Shown one piece after another: positions 30,457 through 41,755 of a stretch of DNA of 64,000 nt. This DNA is from Symbiodinium kawagutii (taxonomy: Eukaryota; Sar; Dinophyceae; Suessiales; Symbiodiniaceae). The stretch spans positions 303,227 to 367,226 of the forward strand of contig VSDK01007202.1 of assembly GCA_009767595.1 (NCBI GenBank), read 5' to 3'. A model generated the notes under the pieces. The model was given only the letters and a program-made list of their open reading frames with translations, was not told the origin of the DNA and did not search any database. The position numbers and the translations under genes are program-made. Numbering within the stretch: the first letter of the stretch is position 1; every line of letters starts with the position of its first letter.

Positions 30457-31330
30457 TTAGCTCTGCAAACAATAGGAGTTCTCGTGGTTGCTGTAGTGGG
30501 AAAGCGTTGGCTTGATAGTCCTCGCAAAGCAATCCTTAAGGGCATGCCATTCGGCCATCGAAAGCTCTCCTGATGGTTCTGGCCGTCTTGCAAAGGTGTT
30601 TGCGTGGCTTCTTGGATTTTTCCCTGCCATTATTCCCATCTTCCCCTCTTTCCCATCGCCCACAACATGTGAACTTGCGCCGCGTGTGTGCTCTTGTTGT
30701 TTCTTAGTTTTTTGATTGAAATGCGTCTTGCCTGCGGCTTGCATTTTGGCTCCACCTTTTCCTTTGGCGTGGTGTTTTCCTCGTTTCGCAGGTGTCCCCG
30801 ACGTTTTCTTCTCAAGCTCAATGCCCAAGGCGGCTGTGCTCTTCAGCCGGCTCAATCTCGCATCCTCATTCGTTCCTGCCATTTCCTCTTCCACCTTTGC
30901 TGCCTCTGCTACCTCCTCCACATCTCTTCCTTCAAACCATTTCTTTCCTTCTGATCCTTCCCTTCTCCATACTCATCATCTTTCCTGCCATTCTAATGAT
31001 CAAACGAACCGCTTGCATCCATTCCTTCATCAGCCTTGGTACCATCTTCTTTCTCATCAACATCCTTATTCTCCTTCGGTTGCTTTTCTAACCCTGCTCC
31101 AAAGCATCCGGTCCTTCAGGTTGGCGTGTTTGAGTGTTTGTCTTGGCTGATTTGGTCTTAGCTTTTGCCTTTGCTTTTGCTTTGCTTTTTGCTGTCGCTT
31201 TTGCCTTTGGGCGCCCCTTTGCTTTGGCCTTGGCCTTGGCTCTACCCCTCTACGCCGGTACTTCACAACCCTCGCCTGCACCCTCTACCTTTGGAGCTGA
31301 AAGTGCCAACTGCGAGCGACGCAATACTTG
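30457..31330 (-). CDS. lysine-rich predicted protein, fragmentary exons
   Basis: The best part is 30457-30921: a frame with EEVAEAAKVEEEMAG, SRLKSTAALGIELEKK, a Lys/Gly-rich segment (AKRGKHHAKGKGG), and a C-terminal block FARRPEPSGELSMAEWHALK followed by DCFARTIKPTL. A block of the type FARRP...W.A..D.F occurs, as far as I remember, in many Symbiodiniaceae predicted proteins; no function is known to me. Upstream on the same strand (31116-31240) a frame encodes alternating Ala-Lys repeats (KAKAKAK type) that stops at a possible GGTTAG donor. An acidic Lys/Glu stretch (NKDVDEKEDGTKADEG) follows in another frame, as if exons were separated by short introns. The splice model is unresolved. Confidence 0.4.
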
Positions 31331-31599
31331 AGCACACATGTGGATGGGCTGGAGTCTTCTTGTGGGTGATGCATGGCCAGTATGCCTGCGTGAGATGTAT
31401 TATTCAGTAACTGAACATGGTTGCTGCTTGCCACTGGGGTTTGCGATTTGCTGGTCGACTGATGATATCCATGTCCTTTGAAGAAAAACGTCGGTCATGT
31501 TGCTTTCCGTTTCAGTTGTTTAGCGCCCCATGGATTCCCATCTTTGCGCTTGCTTAATTCAATATCGTGACCAGTTACATGAAATATTTTTACACGTGA
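31331..31599. other. no gene recognised
   Basis: Short unclassified stretch upstream of the minus-strand Lys-rich frame; could hold its promoter. Confidence 0.4.
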
Positions 31600-32620
31600 T
31601 GAACCATGACAAACCATGATGAACCATGTTTAATTGTATTACTTTTTATTGCTATTATTGGTTTTATTTTTCGATAGTATTAGTAGTTTTTGATTATTAA
31701 ATTGTTTTTGATTGTTTTTTGATTTTTAACTAAGATTAGTTTGTATTAATTCATAGTAACTAGTGTTTTTTATTTTCAGTTATTATTAACTATTACTATT
31801 TTTCCTTTTTACCAATAATTATAACTGATTCGTTTTTTATTAGCGCCTATTAAAAATTATTTTGACCTTTTTTCATGATTGTTGCTTTTTCTTAATTATT
31901 CAAAAATATTATGAATGATTTTGAATTATTGCTAGTTATTTTGAATCATTATTATCTATTACTGACCATGTCTAAGTTGTTTTGAATTACCATGAATTAT
32001 ACCATGAATTATTTTCAGCTATTATTTTTCATTCTTTATATATTCATAGATTTCGTATTTACTAATTAATATTCATTATTTTTGTCTTTTCAGTATGATG
32101 AATTATTCTCGATTATTTTGAACTATTACTTATCTTTAGTTATTATGAATTAATATGAACGTTTGTTAGTTCATCTAATCTTTTTGAGCTAGCGTTAACT
32201 ATTATTCATTATTAGCAATTTTTTGATTTCTTTAACTAGTATGAACTATTTTGAATTATTTTTACTGAACTGTGTTAAATGCTTTTACTTTATAGGAATT
32301 ATGATTCATTATTTTTCATTATTTTCATCTATCATTCATTACTTTGAATTTTTGGTGATTATTTACAACTTTTTTGATTATTTTTATTTATTGTTAATCG
32401 TTTTTCACTATTATGCATAAACATAATTTCAATTATTTTTGGCTATTTTTAATTGTTTTCAATTAGTATTATTTTTTCTATCTTTTTTTTAAATATTATT
32501 ACCTGTTTTGAATTATTCCGAATTTTTCTCAACTACTCTTATTTTTCTTTCATTTTTTTCGTTAATTTCTTTTAATAAACGCTAATTACTATTAACTACT
32601 ATTAGGTACTATGTGCTTTT
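31600..32620. repeat. AT-rich kilobase of degenerate TTATTnnTTTGAATTATT words
   Basis: About 1 kb very rich in A and T, with endless variation of gaattattttgaattatt, ttcattattt and actattatt. No fixed period was found by eye. It begins with gaaccatgacaaaccatgatgaaccatg and stops abruptly at a GC-richer segment (32640-32850). Confidence 0.8.
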
Positions 32621-33614
32621 ATTCCCGATCATTAGCCCCTATCAAGCTTACTCATTAGCCATGGAGCAACCAATGACTAAGCGCCAGCCAACGACTACGA
32701 GCTCTCCGTTAGGTGGGCGGCGCCGCTGGCGCAACGACGGTGAAGAATCTAACGACGGCGAAGCGAAAAGAGCGGCGGATGTCGCAGGGTGGCGTTGGTT
32801 GAAGATGTTGAGAGAGGAGAATGGTAAATTAATGGTGAGTAGGTAATGTTCCTCAAATGATTAAATGGTGATTAGACAAGTATTTAATATATAGTGATTA
32901 TTAAATGATTCAATTGATTTTTTTTGGTGAGTAGATATCATGGTGATTATATGATAACATATGATGGCAATCAATGATCAACATACCACTAGATGGTGAT
33001 TATATGATAATGGTGACCGAGATGCCGTTAGATCGCAATTGAATGGCGTTGGTTTCATAAACACGCAAATGTATGGTGATTAGAACGTGGTTATATAATT
33101 CTTCAGGATTTTTTAAGTGCGATTAAATGTAGTGATTGTCTCTTCGAATGGTGTGATATGGGTTCACAGCGGTAAAACTATGACACAAACCCGGTCTACA
33201 CGGATTTATAATAGCAATAGGCAGCATTAGATGTTCAATCACTTAATCATGATGGTCGAGAATTGGTCATACTACTTCAATACTATTGGTTAACCGTGGT
33301 GGCGGTTAAAACTAGAGACAACTACCAAAGCAGGGACATACAAATACGAGGTATGATCAAACACGGTAGTATCCCACACCATCTACATGCATCCATGGGC
33401 GAGTGCCTCGCTTGCTCCTGCAAACTTGTCTCGTTTGTGCCTGCGAATCTTTCCGTGCTTCTATATATCAGAATGAACAAACTGTATCCCCTCAAAGATG
33501 CACAAACACCATGTAAAGAACACTAATTTCACTGTGACACAAAGGACTTGGACAATCACAAAAGTATGTGACATGGAACGCAAGGTTGTGGCCCATGTCT
33601 TTAAAGCGTCCATT
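32621..33614. other. GC-richer patch 32640-32850, then gattaaatggtgatta-rich DNA
   Basis: The patch includes an open plus frame with GGRRRWRNDGEESNDGEAKR, arginine-rich, without splice signals I trust. From 32850 to 33090 the words tggtgattatatgat and similar recur without a fixed period. Confidence 0.4.
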
Positions 33615-33866
33615 CCCCGATGTCTGCCTCTATGTTTCCCCCATGTTTCACCCCAGTGTCCCTCCTTTGGTGAGTGGTGGTTGCAAATGTTTTCACACGC
33701 CTATACCTCTAGGTTTCCCCCATGTCCCCCCCTGTGTCCCCCCTTTAGTGATGTGTGGTTGAAAGCTTAAGACATTCCTTGGCTGTAATGCCTATTCCTT
33801 TATGTTTCTCTTTATGTTTCCACCCATCTCCCTGCTTCAGTGAGGTGTGTTTGAAACCTTTAGAGT
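33615..33866 (+). repeat. diverged tandem repeat, ~85-90-bp unit, three copies
   Basis: Each unit has tctatgtttcccccatg, then a C-rich cccagtgtcccyccttt, then agtgatgtgtggttgaaa and a T-rich end. Units start near 33620, 33705 and 33793. Confidence 0.75.
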
Positions 33867-34407
33867 TTTTCCTTCCCTCTGCTTCCTTGAAAAAAATCAT
33901 TTGCCGGCGAAAGTGAGTCTGTTTGGTCGGCGCAAGTGAGTCCAAACCCCATCCATGCACGAAAATGGACTCTTTCTTGGGAACCTTCAACTTTAGAGGT
34001 ACATTGTTTATGGCCAACCGGAAACAGGTTGTCCAGTACGGTTGTATCCCGGGCGTGTATTCCCAGTTTGGGAACAAACATGTAGCTACTGCATAAAAAC
34101 TAGAAGAAACAGGTCCTACCATGGTCATTTCTGTGCTTAATGCCTTCCCTTCGACATATACGTTTGGTGGTGTTCTAGGTCAAAAGCAGTGTAATCATCA
34201 TCGTCATCGTCATCATCATATCTACCATCATTTATTCTACCCATGATGTATAGTTTTTCATTACCTTTTGACTGGCTGCGCCCATTGCACGCCCAGGCCC
34301 AATGGCGTCAGTCGCAGTGTGAAGAGGCAAGGATCAGAGGAAACATGGCGTCAGTGTAACAATGATTGGATAGCCCCGTGGGTAGCCATCATGCTACGAG
34401 TTGATTG
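33867..34407. other. no gene recognised
   Basis: A minus-strand frame of 127 codons (33745-34128) has no family features. A (cat/cgt) patch lies at 34196-34235. Confidence 0.4.
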
Positions 34408-34513
34408 CTGGTTGGTTTGATTGACATATATTGACATTATTTTGTTCCCTGGTAATTCTTAACAACTGATTGGTTCACTAATATGTTGGGTAGGGGTTGA
34501 AGTCACCAACCAG
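34408..34513. mobile_element. family B element, diverged
   Basis: ctggttggtttgattgacatat, then ttttgttccc, attggttcactaatatgttgggtaggggttgaagtcaccaaccag. Ends are clear, middle diverged. Confidence 0.65.
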
Positions 34514-35428
34514 ATTGTGATTCATGTTTGTTTAATCCAAGAGACTGCTTAAAGCAAACCAGAGACCGCTAGCCTGTACAGCCAGTGATCTCCAAGATGC
34601 TTCGCACCGCATTTTTTGGCTGTAAGCATGGGAATTTTAGAAAGTGGATCATGACCAATTCAGGGGAGGGGTCTGAATTCTGGTTTTGTCAGCACAGTAA
34701 TGGTCAAGGATGGGTGACCATATATGATGAATCATTATGGACCATGTCATTCAACCACTAATTAGGAACAATCAATGATTGATAATTGAACCATAGCCAG
34801 ATTGCACAAGGCCTGGAATTGGTTTTAGCACTTTTGGGAAATTTTGGGAATAACAACAGTTCTTCTATGTTATTGCAGAACTACTCAAAGTTCAACTATT
34901 CAAAGTTACTTTATTGTAAGTGTTTTATAACTACTACCTGTCACTGTATAACTACTCTAAGAAACTACTGTTACTACTATTGTAAGTTATTGTTACTTAG
35001 CTCGGGCCGGCTTATTCAACCGCTATGACCTGTTCCTCGCCACCGCAAACTGCCTCCCCAGGCAGGTGGCCTTGCATCGTGTGGACACCTACGGCCCCCA
35101 TGAAGAGCCATGCGTCGGAGCTCTCAGTTGGTTGGGTTGGTCCGTGGCTTGGTAAATTGGTTGGTCCCTTGGCCGGGTGGGTGGTTGTTAGATAGCTGGA
35201 TAGGTAGATAACAACTTGTCAATTGACCTAGATAGGTAGATTATGGATAGATTGGTTGGTTGTTTGACATTGTTAGTGTTTGGAACTTTGGTACAGTAGT
35301 CAATTGGAGCTTGGAGAAAATTTGATGGTTTTAACAGTGGTTCCGTGTCAAGCCTGGATCAATGAAGGTGTTGGAACTTGTTCGAACGCGGAAATTGTTG
35401 AAGGTCCAGTTCTCCATGGGTCACCAGT
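34514..35428. other. no gene recognised
   Basis: Contains degenerate ggttggt and tagataggtagat words at 35130-35260. Otherwise unclassified. Confidence 0.45.
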
Positions 35429-35629
35429 TTGACCATCAATGGCTGGTTTTTTTGCACATATTTGGATGGATTACGAGCAGCTCGATTTCCGACACTGGAA
35501 GAAATGATTCAAAGAGTGGTGGATATTGGTGCCACTGACTTGCGTCAGCAGCGCTTTGGCAATGTGAAGATGATGAAACTCATGGAAACACATGGTTCTG
35601 AAGCTTTTCATGCCCAAAATTGGCTATAG
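35429..35629 (+). CDS. weak exon candidate
   Basis: A plus frame follows gtcaccAG and gives a protein-like, mixed helical sequence (LEEMIQRVVDIGATDLRQQR; FGNVKMMKLMETHGSEAF) before a stop. No family recognised; composition is ordinary and no repeat explains the frame. Confidence 0.28.
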   Translation: MTINGWFFCTYLDGLRAARFPTLEEMIQRVVDIGATDLRQQRFGNVKMMKLMETHGSEAFHAQNWL

Positions 35630-35639
35630 GAACAACTGT

Positions 35640-35870
35640 GCTCTGAGCAACTATGCCTCATATTTGGGTAGGTGTAAAAGCAAATATGAACAATCAAAGA
35701 GTTTACAATCATATTTGGTTTACAAGCGACTATGCCTTACGAGCAAAAAATATGTCCACCTTCAAGGGTTTACACAAGATATGTCATATTTGGATAGGGC
35801 TATAATATATTTGGATAGGGTTATAATTAATATGATATGTCATATTTGGATAGGTTTATAATTAAGCAAA
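35640..35870 (+). repeat. diverged catatttggataggttataatta repeat
   Basis: Four to five copies of tatttggatagg or aaatatg-type words with steps of about 28-45 bp, best preserved at 35786-35865. Confidence 0.6.
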
Positions 35871-36152
35871 TATGTTTTTTTCCACGGGTTCGCAATCAAA
35901 GATCACCAACATCAGACCTCTTCATCGATCAGTTCTTGTGACCCAGCGCCGGATGATCTGGTGGGTGCCTTGTCAAGGGCTCGGAGTTTCTGACAAGCCG
36001 ATACCCAGCGGCACCCGTGGAGCTGGATGCTTCTTTCTATTAGTAAGTTGGTGGATAAGCATGGGAATTTACAGGGTTTATAGCCATTAATAATGGTTGA
36101 TAATAGGGGATGATCACCAACAATAGTGATCAATAATGGTTAAACAACAACT
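35871..36152. other. no gene recognised
   Basis: Only short frames on both strands; nothing identifiable. Confidence 0.4.
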
Positions 36153-36266
36153 ACATATGGTGGTTTCTCAAGTCATGGGGGACCCGAAAATGGTTGGCTT
36201 ATGACTACGAATGGTTGATTATGGATGACTTAAGGGGTGCCCCTATGACTTGAGAAACACCCATGT
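36153..36266. mobile_element. family A element, symmetric copy
   Basis: Left arm acatatggtggtttctcaagtcatgggggacc; right arm ggggtgcccctatgacttgagaaacacccatgt. Both arms are of the caagtcatggggg type and pair well; a ggttgattatggatgactt middle remains. Confidence 0.85.
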
Positions 36267-36545
36267 AGAAGTTATGTATGAGATGATAGCCACTATGAAC
36301 CACCATATCAACCTTAGCCACTATTAAGCACGGTTATAGTTATATGGCTAATCTTACGTATGCTTAATCAACCCATGTTTATCAACCCATGTTGGCAGAT
36401 GACATCAATGACTATCAACTATACCCATTGGCTAATCTTATATTAGCCACCAATGACTACCGTGATTGTCAACCCATGTTGGCCTGGTTCAGCATAACAT
36501 GGTTGTTCAACCATTATGCTTACATCATGTTAAACCGTGGTTGAT
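36267..36545. repeat. degenerate ACCAT/ATCAACC-type low-complexity
   Basis: Recurrent gccactattaa, caacccatgttggc and ctaatcttata words. Two copies of caacccatgttggc lie at 36388 and 36470. Confidence 0.55.
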
Positions 36546-36665
36546 ATGGCTATGGGTCAAAACCCTGTACCCCTGGTTCCCCCACAATTAACCATTGCTT
36601 TCCCCATGATTGGTGGTGGTTATCCCCCATTAGTTGGTTCATTAATATTGACCCAGAGCCATATA
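36546..36665. mobile_element. family C element, complete
   Basis: Starts atggctatgggtcaaaaccctgtacccctggttccccc and ends gttggttcattaatattgacccagagccatat. Both terminal repeats are clear. Confidence 0.75.
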
Positions 36666-37641
36666 GCTGGTATATCCCCGAGTATTGTTGCTTATCATCC
36701 CCTATTATCAACCATTTTTAGCCATTAACCACTATCAACCATGATTAATCCCTATTATATAACTATATCCCTATTATTAACCATTCACCCGCCAGGTTCA
36801 CCACCCAACTGGTTCACCCTACCACGACTCCTTGGTTTCCCCTGCTGCAAAATCAGGCCTGGATTTTGCCGGCCGCTGGGCCTGGGCGACTTGGCGTGAA
36901 CTGGGTATCCAGGAGCCCTAGGAGCCCTTTAACGGGCCTTGGGAGGCCAGGGGAGGCCAGGAGCGGCCCCTCCTGGGGGTTGTGCCCCAATGCTCGTTGA
37001 GAATACCTAAGGTTGGTGAATTCATGGTGATTTGAGGGTGATAATGATGGTTTTGAATAGTTGATGTTGATGATAAAGAATGGTGAATGGGCCCTTGATA
37101 ATGGTTCGCACTGATCAATCGTGGTCAACGATGTTTGAGAATGCTTGTGGTTAGCAATGCTTGCTGTGATGAATGTTTGCGCAAATTGGTCATGATGATA
37201 GTCGTCGACCATCGTCAGAAAGGCTTGCACTGGTTGACCATGGTGTGTACAGGTTTGTACTAGCCAACGATAGTTCATGATGGGTAATAGCAACAATTTG
37301 GTAGTCAATGATCATGTCATGGTCAGTAGCCCTTATTGCTGGTTTGAAACGCTCAGTTAAATTGTGAATAGCAGTGGTGAATAGGTACATACCAGTAATT
37401 GCTAATTTGGATGGTCAATATAAACACATCAAAGATTGTACTGGCCAACCAAAGCCAATTCAATAATGGTATTTCCAATGAAAGCAATAATGATGACGAT
37501 AGGCTATAGGACTGGTTCGCCAAGGCAAAACATGCTTAATGATGGTGCAGAACCGCTGGTTAATAATGGTTGATTATGAAGGTCAAAACCCAAGCATGAC
37601 CAACAAGACTAAAACATGGTTGATCATTGGCAATCGCTGGT
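36666..37641. other. no gene recognised
   Basis: A GC-rich patch at 36835-36990 with gggaggccaggggaggccagg; from 37000 on, degenerate ggttgatgatgatggt words open on the minus strand without family features. Confidence 0.4.
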
Positions 37642-37848
37642 TTATTGTGTGTCATTATTTTCGGGACTTAACCATTCTGGGAATACAAGTCTGAACCACT
37701 CAGTTTGAAGCATGTTCTCCATTTTTCGCCCAGTCGTCACTTTCCGTTGCAGTGCCAACGTGTCAGCCGATGGAACGGCTGCGTCTGGTCCGATGGCGGA
37801 TGACCGGTGCCCGTCCGCCCCAGGACGTTCTTCGTTTATTACGTGCAT
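37642..37848 (-). CDS. weak exon candidate with micropalindromes
   Basis: A minus-strand frame reads MHVINEERPGADGHRSSAIG, then a Pro/Ala segment, ALQRKVTTGRKMENM and WLSPENN before a stop. The GC-rich part (37765-37815) holds agccg-atggaa-cggct and tccg-atgg-cgga palindromes, like those of the retrotransposon at 1-5300. It could be an exon or a decayed element fragment. Confidence 0.25.
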   Translation of the reverse strand: MHVINEERPGADGHRSSAIGPDAAVPSADTLALQRKVTTGRKMENMLQTEWFRLVFPEWLSPENNDTQ

Positions 37849-38153
37849 CCCTTGGACTCAGCCAGAGCCTGAGACGAGAAGCCGTCAGACTGACTGCCCG
37901 ATTGGTACAGTAGTGGTTTGTAGATGTTAATAGTGGTCATAGTCCATCATAGTCCCATACTGTTGTTTGCTAAAGTGGTTATTGGTGGTTACCCTATAGG
38001 TTTCGGTGAAAATCATATTTGTGATTCATAGTGGTGTCTAGTGGTCACTAAGTTGGAATGAATACATGTTTGTAGTTTGTAGCGTTCATAGTAGTCAACC
38101 AACAAACCCGCTTTAGAAATCCACCTCAGCACCATGTTTGCAAGCCATCAGTT
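37849..38153. other. no gene recognised
   Basis: Recurrent tagtggtcatagt words (37918-38100); no coding signal. Confidence 0.45.
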
Positions 38154-38210
38154 GGGTGTTTCTCAAATTGGAGGACCCCTGACATGGATGATTTATTGCT
38201 AAAATGAGTA
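38154..38210. mobile_element. family A element, left half
   Basis: tgggtgtttctcaaattggaggacccctgacatggatgatttattgc; no right end. Confidence 0.55.
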
Positions 38211-38398
38211 TTTTAACGACATGTTTAATTATTACATTTTTATTACTCAAATGGATGATTTCGAAGTACTCCCTCCATTCTGCGAAACCACCATTTGTTC
38301 AACCACCATTTGTTCAAGCACCACCAACCATTCACCCGCCATCTTGCGCACAACCGAACCGTGACCCGCGGACCCGCGGGTCGCAGCGCTGCGTCCAG

Positions 38399-38488
38399 GT
38401 GCAACGACCGGAGCCCGCCATGACGATCTTCACCAAGGGCATCGAGGCGCAGCGCTGTGACAAGTGGAATGCATGGGACTTATGGGAC
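38399..38488 (+). CDS. exon candidate, 90 bp, unknown function
   Basis: Bounded by gtccAG before a G and by GTAAGG, phase 0 at both ends. Translation begins VQRPEPAMTIFTKGIEAQRC and ends DKWNAWDLWD. GC-rich against an AT-rich background and flanked by family A and C elements. No family recognised. Two overlapping 12-bp palindromes (gacccgcgggtc, cgcagcgctgcg, 38371-38393) lie just upstream. Confidence 0.35.
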
Positions 38489-38508
38489 GTAAGGAGTCTT
38501 TTTCACAA

Positions 38509-38600
38509 TATGGCTACGGGTCAATATTAATCAACCATTTACTGGGGGATAACCACCAACAAAACTATAGGGAAAACAATAGTTAATGATGGTTAATGGT
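38509..38600. mobile_element. family C element, left part
   Basis: atatggctacgggtcaatattaatcaacc...gggggataaccaccaacaaaactatagggaaaacaatagttaatgatgg; the right terminus is lost in attaatgg repeats. Confidence 0.6.
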
Positions 38601-38900
38601 TAATGTTTTCACAATATAGGGGATGATAACCAACAATTATAGGGTAATTAATTAGCTGGTTAATGAATGATACTAATCAGAATTTGGCAATAACGATAAA
38701 GCTATAAGGATATTATGGAAGGTTTTGTTTCCCCCATAATTTGTTTTTCACCAGCTGGTTGCTGGTGATAAAAACTGGTTAGGGAACGACAATGATACCG
38801 AACAATAATAACCAACAGTTATTCACAATAGGGAATGCTGGTTTAGCTGGTTAATTATAGAGGATGATAACTAAGAATTATAGGGGATATATACCAACTA

Positions 38901-38992
38901 TATGGCGAGCTGGGTCAAGCAGTTAACCAACCAACTAATGGGGGATTTCCACCAACAATTTCATAGGGAAACAATGGCTAATGATGGGGAAA
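38901..38992. mobile_element. family C element, left part
   Basis: tatggcgagctgggtcaagcagttaaccaacc...gggggatttccaccaacaatttcatagggaaacaatggctaatgatgggg; a two-base insertion lies in the terminus and no right end is seen. Confidence 0.55.
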
Positions 38993-40446
38993 GCGAGTTC
39001 ATTTCATGGAATAGTGGTACTTCAGAAGTGTTTCATGTCATGGAATAATAAGCAGTAAGTGGAAGATAAGTACTGATGGTTGATTTCATGGAATTTAAGG
39101 CACGTAGGAATTGGTAAGTAGTGGTTAAGAAGTGACAAGACATGGTGAGTGCTTGGGTACTTAAGTGGGTATTAATGTTTAGTAATGGTTCGTTAGTGGA
39201 TCTAGATAGTCATGTTCAGAAATGGTTAATCAATCGTTGCTGAAGTGGTGAATGTAAAACTGACGAGTAATTCATGGCTCATGGATAATCAGTGGTTGAT
39301 TCAAGGCTCAGTGGTGGGCCATGGGTACGTCTCGTGGGTAATTCGAGGTGTCAGACCGCCGTGTGAAACGCCAACGCCACGCTGCGCATCACGCTGTTGC
39401 CAGGTGGACCGCATCACGGAAGCTCAGGCGACGTAGCAAATGGCGCTGGTGCTTCAACACATGGGAGGTTCTCGTAGGGGTAACCAGGGCACCACATGGT
39501 ATCCCATGGTACCCTCTGGTACTCCCAGGTCTCAGCTTTGGCTCCCAGGTGTCATCTTTGATAGTCTTCCAGATGTCATCTTTTAATGGATTTTATATGA
39601 TTTGATAGCAGTCCTTTTGAATAATATACCATCCATTTTGGGAGTCCAGGATCAGAAAGCACCAAATGGTTCAACAGGGCGTATTTTGGAAGTGGCTTGT
39701 AGCACTAGAATCCAAGCAGGGTGAGCCTAGGGTGAAATGATGTGCAGTCGCATGGCTTGCATACGATGGATGTTTCTCGTGAGATTTGAGTTGTATATAG
39801 AATAAATCTATATTATGAATATTTGACGATAATCAATACAGTATACATATTGAATGAGTAGAATTCATTAATGATTAAGACAAAATTGATTAATTAATAT
39901 GAATTCATCTATAAGAATACACTAATGATTAAGACAACATCTCAGAAACGCAGAGTCAACTGCTCTGTCAGGGCAACGTCATCGCGGCTAGCGATCACAC
40001 CGCAGTGGGGCCGCCAAATCACACTCTCGGAGCCAATGCTGGGTAGGATGGGTGGGTAGCCATTGCAAACGACGATCAATGATGGTCAATAGCACTTGTA
40101 AATTAATGATGGTGTTATATATATATATATATACATATTTATATATACATGACAATGCTTAAATTGTTTTTTTGATGATAGTCAAACTGGCTAATCAATA
40201 AGTTTAGAGGACAATGGTTAATGCTGGTTTGATGATAGTTCACACGGTCGATGTTGGTAAAACTAGTACCGGCTGATGCCAATTGACAATTGCGAGCGAA
40301 TGGTGTCATCAAACCGAAGAATGATCAACAGTGATCCGTGATTAATTCGATGGAATTACTTCAGCAACATCAGATGGTAATAACAATTCATGGATGGATA
40401 GGAGTTAAAAAGCTTAGTTCATCAACAACTTCACAATCTTATATAT
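38993..40446. other. no gene recognised
   Basis: Holds recurrent tggttaagtagtgg-type words (39000-39240), a GC-rich patch (39350-39450; plus frame VKRQRHAAHHAVARW, donor-like ccag/gtggac), twice taatgattaagacaa (39869, 39923) and a (TA)n run at 40117-40150. No exon could be defended. Confidence 0.4.
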
Positions 40447-40547
40447 TTGGTTGGTGATTTTAGACATGTTAACTTTTCCCTACTATTACCAACATGGTTG
40501 GTTGGTTGACTAATATGTTTCAGAGGGGATGAAACCATCAACCCGCT
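40447..40547. mobile_element. family B element
   Basis: ttggttggtgattttagacatgttaacttttccc...ggttggttggttgactaatatgtttcagaggggatgaaaccatcaacccgct. The right terminus has two substitutions. Confidence 0.7.
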
Positions 40548-41688
40548 AAGCTTGTGACTTCACAGGTTCAGAAGTGTTTGCTGCTCGATCATATCAACAA
40601 TTCTTCTTCTGGGCAATGCTTAGTCAAGCAGGGTTTAAGCAGGGCTAACAACAAGGTCTTCCAGATGACAAACAACATCTGGGTTTGGAAATGGCTAGTA
40701 ACCCAGCAGTTGAAAATAGCGGGCCATTGGATAGTTGGAATAATGGATTCAAAAAGGCCACAAAAAGGTGGAGGCTGTCATTGACAGTGGTTTGTTGGCT
40801 CATCAGTCCTTTGCAGTATATCAACCCAGAGGGGTCAATACTGGTCAGGGAATCATATTAGGGATGGTTGTGAGTGACAATGTGCGACCGTCTTCTGAAT
40901 ATACACATACAGTAGACCATGGCTGACTAGGATATCGATCAATAACCAGGGTTCATGAGGATTGATTTTGCTTTAGGCCCATAAGTGGAGCTTGACCACG
41001 GCTGACTTCTGATGGGTTGGAAGGGTACCCAACTGATACCAGCTGTTTTGGAAAAGCTGGTTATGACCCCCTCATACCCATCAGTCTTGCAACCAAAACA
41101 GAGAGGATAGGTCGACACACCCACACATTCCGAGATGTTGTGGTTGTACAACATGGGTGTGACTAAACAAACATCAATCTGGTTGGTTTTCACCGAAACA
41201 TGGCAACTGCAATTTCTAGTTGTGCACCTTGCAGCTTTTATAAACCATCATCAGCCATTGTTTAACATCTTTAACCATCATATCATCGCAATATCCGCCA
41301 TCATTGTTAAATGATAATCATTCTTTAGTACTAGGCAGAGCAGCTCTATTGTGATTATGAGCCCAGTGATGACATTAATCATTCTTTGATATCATACATG
41401 TCGATACCATGATTAACCCTCATAGCCCACCATGAAAGCTGCTCACTAATGGTATATATGGTCTATAGTCTATGGTCCAGCCTTCCTTTCCCCCCCCTCA
41501 CCTCCAGGCATGGGTCATGGGTCCCCCCCCTGAGCTGCTCTGCCCAGTGACCACGCATTGTCAGCACAGCTGCGTTCAGGCTGCTGTGGCGCCGCGCGGC
41601 GGCCACCGTGGCGGCTTGTGGGTGAAGGAGGCAGGGATCCTCGTTGGTTGCTCGGGTGCTTGGGGTGCTTGGATGGTTGTGATCACTG
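40548..41688. other. no gene recognised
   Basis: Short frames only. Includes a GC-rich patch at 41560-41640 preceding the tetranucleotide repeat. Confidence 0.4.
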
Positions 41689-41755
41689 TTGGTTGGTTGG
41701 TTGGTTGGTTGGTTGGTTGGTTGGTTGGTTGGTTGGTTGGTTGGTTGGTTGGTTG
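41689..41755 (+). repeat. (GGTT)n tetranucleotide repeat
   Basis: About 16 perfect ggtt units. The LVGW-repeat frame across it is a by-product. Confidence 0.97.

Noticed and set aside
31116-31281. Dinoflagellate histone-like or DVNP-type basic protein from the Ala-Lys repeats
   Set aside because: Only a short repetitive segment, with a stop soon after; no conserved core of those families.
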